Of a stretch of DNA of 20,650 bases, positions 7,225 to 16,716 are shown in pieces. A program made the position numbers and the translations under genes. The notes below the pieces were generated by a model that worked only from the letters and a program-made list of their open reading frames with translations, searched no databases and had not been told where the DNA came from. This DNA is from Colimorpha sp034178965 (lineage in GTDB: Bacteria; Bacteroidota; Bacteroidia; Bacteroidales; P3): positions 1 through 20,650 of the forward strand of contig JAXFQM010000124.1 of NCBI GenBank assembly GCA_034178965.1, in the 5' to 3' direction. How positions within the stretch are numbered: position 1 is the stretch's first letter; every line of letters starts with the position of its first letter.

Positions 7225-8172
7225 TTAAAGAAGTTTCTTCTTTAGGTTGGCGATCATGTCCTCGGTCATGCGGTCGAGGTCGTATTGTGGGTTCCAGCCC
7301 CATTCCTGTCGCGCGCAACTGTCATCCATCTTGTTGGGCCAACTGTCGGCGATGGCTTGCTTGATGGGTTCGGGCTGGTAGGTCATCTTAAAGTTGGGAT
7401 AGTGTTTCCGTATGGCGTGGTAGATAATCTCGGGATCGAAACTCATGGCAGTGACGTTGAAACTATTGCGGTGTTTCAACTTGTTGGGGTCGGCCTCCAT
7501 GATGTCTATCATGGCCTTTTGCGCGTCGGGCATATACATCATGTCCATGAAAGTGCCTTTCTTGAGCGGGCACACAAACTCTTCACCTTTCACCGCAGCG
7601 TAGTATATCTCCACGGCATAGTCGGTGGTGCCGCCGCCGGGCAGCGTGAGGTGGCTGATGAGTCCTGGAAAGCGCACCGAGCGGGTATCCACGCCAAAGC
7701 GGGTGAAATAGTAGTCGCTCAACAGTTCGCCGGTCACCTTGGTCACGCCGTAGATGGTGTTGGGGCGCTGTATGGTATCCTGCGGGGTGTTGTCGTGGGG
7801 CGTGGAGGGGCCGAAAGCGCCTATGGAGCTGGGGGTGAACACCGCGCAGCCAAAGAGGCGCGCCACCTCAAGGCAATTGACCAGGCTGCCTATGCCCACG
7901 TTCCAGCCCAGCATAGGGTTCAGTTCGGCGGTGGCGCTGAGGATAGCGGCGAGATTGTAGAGGGTGTCGATGTCGTATTTCTTCACTGCGGCGGCAATCT
8001 GCATGATTTGCGTGGAGTCGATGCGCTCCACGGGGCCGCGCTCGTAGTCCTCCCCCTTCAAGGGGCGTAGGTCGGAGCACACCACATTGCTGTCGCCATA
8101 AATGTCGCGCAGGTTGCGCGTAAGTTCGGAGCCGATTTGTCCGCCGGCGCCGACGATAAGGATTTTCTTCAT
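7225..8172 (-). CDS. tdh: L-threonine 3-dehydrogenase, SDR (NAD-dependent epimerase-like) type
   Basis: This 315-residue cytoplasmic enzyme oxidises L-threonine to 2-amino-3-oxobutyrate with NAD, the step before Kbl. It is the short-chain-dehydrogenase form, not the zinc-dependent E. coli form. Visible features are the Rossmann motif GAGGQIG at residues 8-14, a Ser-Ser pair at 115-116, and the catalytic YGVTK with Tyr141 and Lys145. The C-terminal part (about 200-315) resembles the substrate-binding region of this subgroup (RFPGLIS, DMMYMPD, WPNKMDDSCARQEWGW). ATG 8172 is preferred over an upstream in-frame TTG because it gives MKKILIVGAGG at the normal distance. It starts 4 nt after the kbl stop, so the two enzymes are surely cotranscribed and may hand over their unstable intermediate. 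The neighbour makes this much more likely than a generic sugar epimerase. Confidence 0.9.
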   Translation of the reverse strand: MKKILIVGAGGQIGSELTRNLRDIYGDSNVVCSDLRPLKGEDYERGPVERIDSTQIMQIAAAVKKYDIDTLYNLAAILSATAELNPMLGWNVGIGSLVNCLEVARLFGCAVFTPSSIGAFGPSTPHDNTPQDTIQRPNTIYGVTKVTGELLSDYYFTRFGVDTRSVRFPGLISHLTLPGGGTTDYAVEIYYAAVKGEEFVCPLKKGTFMDMMYMPDAQKAMIDIMEADPNKLKHRNSFNVTAMSFDPEIIYHAIRKHYPNFKMTYQPEPIKQAIADSWPNKMDDSCARQEWGWNPQYDLDRMTEDMIANLKKKLL

Positions 8173-8176
8173 GGCC

Positions 8177-9361
<1,185 letters not shown>

Positions 9362-9417
9362 AATCACAATTTTTTATAATCATTATTTTACTTATCGTTT
9401 CTGTTTCTACCAACTTG

Positions 9418-9425
9418 CAAAGATA
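9418..9425 (-). promoter_or_regulatory. Promoter -7 box for the kbl-tdh operon
   Basis: TATCTTTG on the minus strand matches the Bacteroidota TAnnTTTG -7 element exactly. It lies about 56 nt before the kbl start. No clear TTTG element is seen at the right upstream distance. Confidence 0.5.
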
Positions 9426-9490
9426 CGCTATTTTTCCTTTGTGGCAGAAAAAAAGTAACGCCGCCTGGTTTACATTCCCTTCTCCTCGTC

Positions 9491-9523
9491 CTCGGCAGCA
9501 CCTCGGCAGCACCTCGGCAGCAC
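9491..9523. repeat. Three tandem 11-bp repeats
   Basis: CTCGGCAGCAC occurs three times in perfect tandem (9491-9501, 9502-9512, 9513-9523). The last copy runs into the left arm of the long hairpin, whose outer arm GGCAGCAC comes from the same unit. Confidence 0.95.
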
Positions 9524-9579
9524 TCATCTCCTGCTTATCTCCTGCCGCGGTAGGAGATAAGCAGGAGATGAGTGCTGCC
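9516..9579. repeat. Perfect 28-bp inverted repeat (long hairpin)
   Basis: The arms 9516-9543 and 9552-9579 are exact reverse complements over 28 bp, with an 8-nt loop GCCGCGGT. The arm itself contains a near-repeat, ATCTCCTGC twice. There is no T-tract on either side, so it is not a standard intrinsic terminator. It lies between two divergent promoters in the 373-bp gap between kbl and cysS. It could be a cruciform or RNA hairpin, a protein-binding site, or a short mobile repeat; the role is unknown. Confidence 0.95.
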
Positions 9580-9679
9580 TTTCCCGTTCCGCAGAGCAGC
9601 CATAGCGCCCCTTTGCAGCATGACGTGCCACGCAGGAACGGAGACGAAAAAAGAAAACGTGCATGTAAAAAAATATACG

Positions 9680-9687
9680 TATCTTTG
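9680..9687 (+). promoter_or_regulatory. Promoter -7 box for cysS
   Basis: TATCTTTG matches the Bacteroidota -7 consensus TAnnTTTG and lies 47 nt before the cysS start. A matching upstream TTTG is not obvious. Confidence 0.5.
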
Positions 9688-9734
9688 CAATTTGAAACAA
9701 GAAGACATTTCATCTAATAACACGCTGTACCGCA

Positions 9735-11204
9735 ATGCAAGAACTATTCATATACAACACCCTCTCCCGCAACAAAGAACTCTTTCGCCCCCTCCACGAA
9801 GGGCATGCCGGCATGTATGTGTGCGGCCCCACCGTATATGGCGACCCGCACCTGGGGCATGCACGCCCCGCCATCACCTTCGACGTGCTTTTCCGCTATC
9901 TGACACACATCGGCTACCAAGTGCGCTACGTGAGGAACATCACCGACGTGGGCCACCTGGAACACGACGCCGACGATGGCGAAGACAAAATAGCCAAGAA
10001 AGCGCGCTTAGAACAACTGGAACCCATGGAGGTGGCACAATACTACACCAACCGCTACCACGACGCCATGGACCGTCTCAACGTGCTGCGCCCCAGTATT
10101 GAGCCGCACGCCAGCGGGCACATCATTGAGCAAATCGAACTCGTGAAGAAAATCCTCAATGCGGGATATGCCTACGAAAGCAACGGCAGCGTGTATTTCG
10201 ACGTGCGGAAATACAATGCAGACACCCACCAATATGGTTGCTTGAGCGGGCGCACGCTGGACGACCAACTCTCCACCACGCGCCAACTGGCAGGGCAGGA
10301 GGAAAAGCGCGAAACGGCCGACTTCGCCCTGTGGAAAAAGGCGCAGCCCAGCCACATCATGCGCTGGCCAAGCCCCTGGGGCGACGGTTTCCCGGGGTGG
10401 CACGCCGAGTGCACGGCAATGGGCACGAAATACCTCGGAAACCCATTCGACATACACGGTGGAGGCATGGACCTCATGTTCCCCCACCACGAAAGCGAAA
10501 TAGCGCAGAACTATGCCGCCACAGGGCACGAGCCCTGCCGCTACTGGATGCACAACAACATGATTACCATCGACGGGCAGAAAATGGGCAAGAGCCTCGG
10601 CAACTTCATCACACTGGACGAGTTCTTCGGCGGCACCCACCCCCTGCTTTCGCAGCCCTACTCCCCCATGACCATACGCTTCTTCATCCTGCAAGCGCAC
10701 TATCGCAGCACTGTGGACTTTGGCAACGAGGCCCTGCAAGCCGCCGAGAAGGGCTACCACAGGCTGATGGAGGCCTATCGCACCCTGCTGCGCCTGACGC
10801 CCGCCACGAAGGGCGACGCAGAGGTGAGCACCTACCGGCAACGGTGCTACGACGCCCTGAACGACGACCTCAACACCCCCGTGGTCATCAGCCTCTTCTT
10901 CGACATCGCCAAGGCCATCAACACCGCCGCCGACCACCGCACCCACCTTGCGCAGGGCGACATAGAGGAACTGAAAGGTCTCTTCGACACATTCCTCTTC
11001 GGTATACTGGGGCTGCGGGACGAAAGCGCCGCCGACAACGACAGCGGCCTGGTGGAAGGACTGATGCGCACCATCTTGGACTTGCGGGCCACCGCCAAAG
11101 CCAACAAAGACTGGACCACCAGCGACAGGATACGCGACAGTCTCGCCGCCGTAGGCATCGCCGTGAAAGACGGCAAGGATGGCGCCACCTGGGAAAGGAA
11201 ATAA
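9735..11204 (+). CDS. cysS: Cysteinyl-tRNA synthetase
   Basis: This class I aminoacyl-tRNA synthetase of 489 residues charges tRNA-Cys with cysteine in the cytoplasm. The HIGH motif is HLGH at 39-42 within CGPTVYGDPHLGHARP, and the KMSKS motif is KMGKS at 283-287. Zinc ligands expected from the E. coli enzyme are present with the same spacing: Cys30, Cys226 (GWHAECTAM), His251 and Glu255 (FPHHESE). The C-terminal DALR/anticodon region follows to residue 489, and the full length is normal for the family. ATG 9735 directly gives MQELFIYNTLSR, a typical start. The gene reads away from kbl, and the next gene starts 47 nt after its stop with no terminator between, so read-through into the surface-protein gene is likely. 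Confidence 0.98.
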   Translation: MQELFIYNTLSRNKELFRPLHEGHAGMYVCGPTVYGDPHLGHARPAITFDVLFRYLTHIGYQVRYVRNITDVGHLEHDADDGEDKIAKKARLEQLEPMEVAQYYTNRYHDAMDRLNVLRPSIEPHASGHIIEQIELVKKILNAGYAYESNGSVYFDVRKYNADTHQYGCLSGRTLDDQLSTTRQLAGQEEKRETADFALWKKAQPSHIMRWPSPWGDGFPGWHAECTAMGTKYLGNPFDIHGGGMDLMFPHHESEIAQNYAATGHEPCRYWMHNNMITIDGQKMGKSLGNFITLDEFFGGTHPLLSQPYSPMTIRFFILQAHYRSTVDFGNEALQAAEKGYHRLMEAYRTLLRLTPATKGDAEVSTYRQRCYDALNDDLNTPVVISLFFDIAKAINTAADHRTHLAQGDIEELKGLFDTFLFGILGLRDESAADNDSGLVEGLMRTILDLRATAKANKDWTTSDRIRDSLAAVGIAVKDGKDGATWERK

Positions 11205-11251
11205 CTCCCCGACACAAAGAATGTACGACCTCATCAACCCAAGCGATAACC

Positions 11252-14200
11252 ATGACAACGCCCTTGAAAAACGCCACGTCTCTCTCCTCCCGCCACCGCG
11301 CGATGGCCCTCTTCACCGCCCTCCTCCTGGGCATCAGCGGCGCCTGGGCGCAAACCTACTACGTGATATACACCACCAGTGGCAACATCACCCATTTCCT
11401 CGCAGCAAACACAGCAAAAACTGGCGTGACCGACATTCCACTAACATCAAACGCCGGATTCAGCGCAGCCTGCATCTGGGAATATACCTCCAATGGCTAC
11501 CTACGCAACGTGGCCACAGGCTCCTACCTTTATGGCAACGGCACTACCCTGTCCTTATCTTCATCCGTGACAAGATGGACAAGGAACAATAACGGAAACT
11601 TCTCTTACACGTATCGTTATTTCTATACCTATTATACCGTCGAATTACGATACGATAACAATTCCGGGTGGATTGCCCGTTATAATAGTACTTCTGGCAC
11701 GCGAGGTTCTTCAACGAGCGTTTCTACGGTAATGTCAACCGTCGCACTTAGCAACGTGCAGATTTCAGAGCCTGCCGTGGTTTCCGAAAGCGCCACCTAT
11801 AGCGCCACAGCCATTGCGCAAATCCAAACGGATTATTCCGTCACGGCCAACGGCACCGCTTTTTCTGCACCTGCAAATACCTACAGCGCAAGCATTTCCA
11901 CCTCTACCTCCGGGTATTCCTGGACATGGAGCGAGTCTTCTGACTTTGTGGACTTCACGCCCAACTCCTCCACCCTCCACGTGACGGGCACACCCGAATA
12001 CGACCAAACCTTCCCTATCACCGCCACGGTCTCCTACAACAGCAACAGCGGCGTTACCGCCACCGGCTCTAGAATGGTTTCCATCTACGGCCAAAAATTA
12101 GCCCCTCCCATCATTGCCCGCGTGGAGGGCACCAACACGTTCACCCTTGCCACGGAAAGCCCCAATGCCCAACTACGCTATACCATTGGCGTCTCCGAGC
12201 CCTCCGACCCCGACCGCAATAGCGATGCGTATCCCGGCTCGCCACAGTCCTTGCTCTACGACAACACCGCCATCTCCCCCTCAATCTGCACCGTCTACGT
12301 CAAGGCCGTCACGGAGCGCAACGGCATCCTCTCCACCGTGACCGACACCGCATTCCAGCTCATGATAGCCGCTACGCCCGTCATTACCATTGATAACAAT
12401 TGGGAGGTCACCATCCAATATATGCCCGACAACACCACACCCCCCGGCACAGAAATACATTACACCACCGATGGCACCACCCCCACGGCGCAAAGCCCCA
12501 TCTACAGCGTCCCATTCCGCACCAGCCAAGGCTCTTTTGTGCAAGCAGTGCTCTTGGACGGCTGCCACCTCCCGTCTGCTGCGGCAAAGAAGATAGCAGG
12601 CAAATCGGGCCTATACGGCAACGTAGTTGTGCTGAACGACTACGAGGACCACCGCTTTAGTTACTACACAGAAGACAGCCCCATCCACTCGTTGCACCCC
12701 TGCAACGTGGCCATCAAGTACAAGGGTGGCGGCGTGGAGGGCGCCAGTGCGGTGGGAGTGGGCATAGACCTTCCCAGCGTGAACGAGTTCGACTACTACA
12801 AGACCTTGGAGAAAGCGGGGGCACGCTATCCCTACGCCACCATCCCCAACCCCTTCAGCAAACGGCCTGCGACAGGAACGGGGAGCAGCAAAGTCTACTA
12901 TGGATTCAACGGCTGGAAGATAACCAGCATCACCGGAACGGGAACCGTGTATAACGCCGCCACAGGCGGCACGGCATACGCCGTGGGCAATGTCATTCCC
13001 GCCGAGACTACTCTCTATTTCGATTGCGCCAACCCCACCCCCAACGCCACGATGGCAACCGTGGAACTCACCGCGCAATGGGATATCGCATACGTGGTAA
13101 CCTGTGATGCCAGCCGGCTGAGTTCTTCCCTCTATGACTATGACTATTCATTAAATGGCGATTCCTACGAGAAAAACTTCATCGTCGTTACGGGGGGGAC
13201 AAACACGACTGACATCTACAGTAACCCCCGAGTTCCCGTCACCATATCCATGGTCTACCCCGATGGCACAGCCTCCCCCGCTTTCACCTCCAATACAAGT
13301 TACCTTGGGGGCAATTTCCAAGGCTACAACGACACCAAGTTTGAATACATCCACCTTAACGGCACCGAAGCCACCTACACCGCCAACAACGCCAATAGCA
13401 ACCCTCACGACAACGCCCTCATTTTGGGCCGCGGCATCAGCAACACCACCCCAGGCGCAGTGTGCGTGAAAGACGTTCAAGGGATATACAGAACAAACAC
13501 CGCCTACACGAACAACCTAAACTACGTAATCCGCATAGAAAGCGGCGTTTACAACAACATCTCTTTCGTCGCAGGCTATGATGGCGCTCAAAGTAGCAGC
13601 GTGTGTAGGGGGCCTGCAAACAGGGTGCGCGGCATTTTGGGCAACGACTACGACCGCGCCACAAACAACAACGCCAATCTCACGTTGACCACCTATCTAT
13701 ACATGGGCTACGTGAGCCAAAATATCTACCCCACTAACGGAAACCATCGTTTTGACGCCACCGTTAAAAGCGGCAGGTTCCAGACAGACAAAACCGATGC
13801 CGATCTTGTCAATGGCAGCATTAAGGCCGATGCAGGGGACTGCTTCTATGCCAGTTTGGGCGGCCAACAATGCAACGTGGGGCACCGGTACATCACCATT
13901 GAAGGGGGCGAACTGATGGGCATAGCGGGAGGTATTGACCAGTACAACAGCCCCACAGACACCACGTTTGTCGTACGCATGCACGGAGGCACGTTGCGCA
14001 GCGCCTTGTATGGTGCAGGCGCCTTTGCCGCAGCACAAGGGCATAGGAAATACATCATCACCGGCGGGCAAATAAAAGGCTGGATAGCGGGGGGCTGCAA
14101 CGGAACCGATCCTACCAGTGCCGGCGGCACTTTGCCATCCAACACCTACCTCTATTTCGGCGGCAATGCGAAATGCGGCATTTTTGAGGGGGACGTGCCT

Positions 14201-15421
14201 GCCGCCACACAGTATCAGATCAACCAGTCGCAGGGCGGCAACATCTTTGGCGCCGGCAGCGGCAACAGCAGTCAACCCGAAACCGGACAAGTGAATAACA
14301 CCGTGGTGGTGGTGGCCGACACGGCCCAGGTGGCGCAATGCGTATACGGCGGCGGCAACATGGGCTATGCTCAATATAACGGTGCGGTGCATATACTGGG
14401 AGGTCGTGTATATCAAAGCGTATTCGGCGGCAGCAACCAAAAAGGCGGCACAACGACCGAGGTCTACATGAAAGGGGGCACGGTGATAGGTGGCATATAT
14501 GGCGGCAGCAACACCACGGGTACCATCACAGGCACAACAAACGTGCAGGTAACCGGCGGCACGGTGGGCGACAGCGCCCACGCCAGCAGCGTCTTCGGCG
14601 GAGGACTGGGAGCAAGCACCCGCGTGGGAGGCGACGTGACCGTGGGCATAGGCATGCAAGGCGGCGTGGCAAATCAGCCCACCCTATACGGCGACGTGTA
14701 TGGCGGCAGCCAACAAGGCATGGTGAACACCACAGGCACCTCCCTTGACTATAATAAGTCTACCCAGGTGAGGATAAGGCAAGGGCTCATCAAGGGATCG
14801 GTGTACGGCGGCGGCTATGGCATGAACGGAGCCCCAGCGAATGTGGCGGGCAAAGACTCTGTGATAATGAGCGGCGCCACGGTAGAAGGCTCCGTGTTTG
14901 GCGGAAACAACCTATCGGGCCGGCCACTGACCACGGTGGACGTGGTGATGACGGGCGGCGTGGTGATGCAGGACGTGTATGGCGGAGGAAACGAAGCCTC
15001 CTACGGAACGATCTACAACGAGGCGGTTCGAGAACCGCATGTGCTCATTACGGGCGGAAAGGTGATGCAAAGCGTGTTTGGCGGAGGCAAGGGTAGCCAA
15101 GCCGTGGTGTACCATGGCACGATAGTGGACGTGAAAGGCACGGCAGAGATAGGACAGCACGTGTTTGGCGGAGGCAACGCCGCCAACGTGGCACGAGACA
15201 CGAAAGTGTTTGTCGGCGAAAACGCCTCGGTGGGAGCCAACGTGTTTGGCGGGGGCAACGCCGCAGCAGTGGGCGACAAAAACGCCGTGGGAGCCCCCAA
15301 CGAAAACTCCACCTCTGTGGTGATTGGCGGCGGCGCCCGCATTGGCAAGAACGTGTATGGCGGCGGAAACAAGGGTACCGTGTTTGGCAAGACACACGTG
15401 GTGGTAGACAGCAACCGTTGA
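11252..15421 (+). CDS. Very large secreted GGGN-repeat surface protein
   Basis: This 1389-residue exported protein is probably an adhesin or surface-layer type protein; its exact role is unknown. ATG 11252 gives a long n-region, a hydrophobic core (ALFTALLLGISGAWA) and cleavage before QTYYVIYTTSG. Domains by eye: about 35-170 a Ser/Thr/Tyr-rich beta module; about 170-280 an Ig/BIG-like module; about 285-455 a chitobiase C-terminal-like module (EIHYTTDGTTPTAQSPIYSV); about 530-615 an InlB B-repeat-like segment (YYGFNGWKIT to TVELTAQWD); then a long beta-solenoid. From 14340 on, about 12 units carry V-F/Y-G-G-G/S-N every 26-37 residues. The chain stops inside the repeats (VFGKTHVVVDSNR) with no type IX sorting domain, anchor or autotransporter barrel, so how it is held or released is open. 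A much longer frame from 10238 is just overlap with cysS. Confidence 0.85.
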   Translation: MTTPLKNATSLSSRHRAMALFTALLLGISGAWAQTYYVIYTTSGNITHFLAANTAKTGVTDIPLTSNAGFSAACIWEYTSNGYLRNVATGSYLYGNGTTLSLSSSVTRWTRNNNGNFSYTYRYFYTYYTVELRYDNNSGWIARYNSTSGTRGSSTSVSTVMSTVALSNVQISEPAVVSESATYSATAIAQIQTDYSVTANGTAFSAPANTYSASISTSTSGYSWTWSESSDFVDFTPNSSTLHVTGTPEYDQTFPITATVSYNSNSGVTATGSRMVSIYGQKLAPPIIARVEGTNTFTLATESPNAQLRYTIGVSEPSDPDRNSDAYPGSPQSLLYDNTAISPSICTVYVKAVTERNGILSTVTDTAFQLMIAATPVITIDNNWEVTIQYMPDNTTPPGTEIHYTTDGTTPTAQSPIYSVPFRTSQGSFVQAVLLDGCHLPSAAAKKIAGKSGLYGNVVVLNDYEDHRFSYYTEDSPIHSLHPCNVAIKYKGGGVEGASAVGVGIDLPSVNEFDYYKTLEKAGARYPYATIPNPFSKRPATGTGSSKVYYGFNGWKITSITGTGTVYNAATGGTAYAVGNVIPAETTLYFDCANPTPNATMATVELTAQWDIAYVVTCDASRLSSSLYDYDYSLNGDSYEKNFIVVTGGTNTTDIYSNPRVPVTISMVYPDGTASPAFTSNTSYLGGNFQGYNDTKFEYIHLNGTEATYTANNANSNPHDNALILGRGISNTTPGAVCVKDVQGIYRTNTAYTNNLNYVIRIESGVYNNISFVAGYDGAQSSSVCRGPANRVRGILGNDYDRATNNNANLTLTTYLYMGYVSQNIYPTNGNHRFDATVKSGRFQTDKTDADLVNGSIKADAGDCFYASLGGQQCNVGHRYITIEGGELMGIAGGIDQYNSPTDTTFVVRMHGGTLRSALYGAGAFAAAQGHRKYIITGGQIKGWIAGGCNGTDPTSAGGTLPSNTYLYFGGNAKCGIFEGDVPAATQYQINQSQGGNIFGAGSGNSSQPETGQVNNTVVVVADTAQVAQCVYGGGNMGYAQYNGAVHILGGRVYQSVFGGSNQKGGTTTEVYMKGGTVIGGIYGGSNTTGTITGTTNVQVTGGTVGDSAHASSVFGGGLGASTRVGGDVTVGIGMQGGVANQPTLYGDVYGGSQQGMVNTTGTSLDYNKSTQVRIRQGLIKGSVYGGGYGMNGAPANVAGKDSVIMSGATVEGSVFGGNNLSGRPLTTVDVVMTGGVVMQDVYGGGNEASYGTIYNEAVREPHVLITGGKVMQSVFGGGKGSQAVVYHGTIVDVKGTAEIGQHVFGGGNAANVARDTKVFVGENASVGANVFGGGNAAAVGDKNAVGAPNENSTSVVIGGGARIGKNVYGGGNKGTVFGKTHVVVDSNR
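14340..15375 (+). repeat. Coding GGGN repeat region of the surface protein
   Basis: About twelve degenerate units encode the core V-Y/F-G-G-G-N or a close variant, beginning near 14342, 14420, 14498, 14590, 14696, 14800, 14893, 14974, 15073, 15161, 15242 and 15352. Between cores the pattern is roughly T-x-V-x-V-x-G-G-x-V, as expected for turns of a beta-solenoid. DNA identity is high for several cores (GTGTTTGGCGGAGGCAA), so slippage or recombination could change the copy number. Confidence 0.85.
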
Positions 15422-15458
15422 CGGAGGAGGGCTAATCCCGCCTTGACCGCAAGAGGGG

Positions 15459-16664
15459 TTAGACCCCCTGGCCAAAGACAATCTTGTACGTGTCGAGCGC
15501 TATGGCGAGTTCCTCGTCCGTGGTAACCACCATGGCGGTGACGCGCGACCCTGGTTTGGTGATCACCTTGTCCTCGCCCGCCACCTGGTCGTTGAGATCC
15601 ATGTCTACGTCAATGCCCAGGAAATCGGTGTCTTGCAGGATGGCGTGGCGCATGAACCAGGCGTTTTCGCCTATACCCCCCGTAAAGAGGAGCAGGTCGC
15701 ACCCATTCATCTCGCACATGTAGGCGCCGATGTACTTCTTGCAGCGTTGGGCAAACACCTCGAAAGCGTTTGTGCATAGCGGGTCGCCGCTGTCGCGGCC
15801 GACACGTATGTCGCGCATGTCTTGCACGCCACCACTCAACCCGGCCAATCCGCTTTTCCGGTATAGGATGTCGTTCATCTCCTTCACGCCGATGTGGGCC
15901 GTTTCCATCAAGTAAAGCACCGCACCCACGTCTATGTCGCCGCACCGGCTGCCCATGACGAGCCCTTCCAGTGAAGTCATTCCCATAGTGGTGTCGAGGC
16001 TCTTTCCATGGTCTATGGCGCAGATGCTTGCGCCGCTGCCCAGGTGGCAACTGATGATCTTCAGGTCCTTCCATTGCTTTCCTATTAATTGGGCGCCCTT
16101 CTTGGCCACGAAGCGGTGGCTGGTGCCGTGGAAACCGTAGCGGCGTATGCCATATTTCTCGACATACTCGTAGGGGATGCCGTAGAGGTAGTTCTTGGGC
16201 GGTATGGTCATGTGGAACGCGGTGTCGAACACTCCCACCTGGGGCACCTCGGGCAAGACGCTCCTCATGGCTTCCACGCCCATAAGGTTGCCCGGGATGT
16301 GCAAGGGCGCCAACCGGGTTAGGGAGCGTTCTTTCTCCATCACCTCGTCGGTGATGAGGCAACTCTTGTTGAAGAAGGCACCTCCATGCGCCATGCGATG
16401 CCCCACGGCCGAGATTTCCTTTAGGTCGGAGATGACACCGATGACGGGATCCACCAAAGCCTCCATGACGATGCGCAATCCCGTGGTATGGTCAGGCACG
16501 GAAAGGGTCTGCGTGTGCACCCGGCCCTTGTACTTGTGCGTGAATTCGCCCGTCTCAAGACCGATGCGCTCCAACAGGCCTTTGGCCATGACGGTGCGCG
16601 TGCCGACATCAATGAGTTGATACTTGAGGGAAGAAGAGCCGCAATTTAGAACGAGAATTTTCAT
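15459..16664 (-). CDS. ackA: Acetate kinase
   Basis: This cytoplasmic enzyme of 401 residues interconverts acetyl phosphate plus ADP with acetate plus ATP, giving ATP at the end of fermentation. Family signatures are present: the N-terminal LNCGSSSLKYQL with Asn7, GHRMAHGG, YGFHGTSHRFV, HLGSGASICAIDHGKSLDTT, GLVMGSRCGDID and FTGGIGENAW. The length is standard and no key motif is missing. ATG 16664 gives the canonical MKILVLNCGSSS. The usual partner pta is not beside it; instead it lies 52 nt downstream of namZ, in the same direction, and may be cotranscribed with it. Its 3' end converges on the large surface-protein gene, with only 37 nt between the stops and no clear terminator. Confidence 0.97.
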   Translation of the reverse strand: MKILVLNCGSSSLKYQLIDVGTRTVMAKGLLERIGLETGEFTHKYKGRVHTQTLSVPDHTTGLRIVMEALVDPVIGVISDLKEISAVGHRMAHGGAFFNKSCLITDEVMEKERSLTRLAPLHIPGNLMGVEAMRSVLPEVPQVGVFDTAFHMTIPPKNYLYGIPYEYVEKYGIRRYGFHGTSHRFVAKKGAQLIGKQWKDLKIISCHLGSGASICAIDHGKSLDTTMGMTSLEGLVMGSRCGDIDVGAVLYLMETAHIGVKEMNDILYRKSGLAGLSGGVQDMRDIRVGRDSGDPLCTNAFEVFAQRCKKYIGAYMCEMNGCDLLLFTGGIGENAWFMRHAILQDTDFLGIDVDMDLNDQVAGEDKVITKPGSRVTAMVVTTDEELAIALDTYKIVFGQGV

Positions 16665-16716
16665 GGTGTTTTGGAATAGTTGTATGTTTCGTGATAGGAT
16701 AATTTGCTTGGTCGCG

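Noticed and set aside
9491..9523. CRISPR-like array
   Set aside because: The 11-bp units are contiguous with no spacers and no cas genes are nearby; simple tandem repeats.
10238..11251. N-terminal extension of the large surface protein into cysS
   Set aside because: These 338 codons overlap cysS in another frame and are Arg/His/Pro-rich; the signal peptide begins at ATG 11252.
10008..11258. Long minus-strand frame opposite cysS
   Set aside because: Val/Gly-rich shadow of a certain cysS gene with no leader or domain.
13697..14659. 320-codon minus-strand frame inside the surface-protein gene
   Set aside because: His/Ala-rich shadow of the repeat-coding strand; no start signal or domain.
15428..15468. 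Bidirectional terminator between the surface-protein gene and ackA
   Set aside because: Only a 5-bp GGGGT/ACCCC hairpin overlapping the ackA stop and an imperfect longer pairing are present, with no T-tract on either strand.
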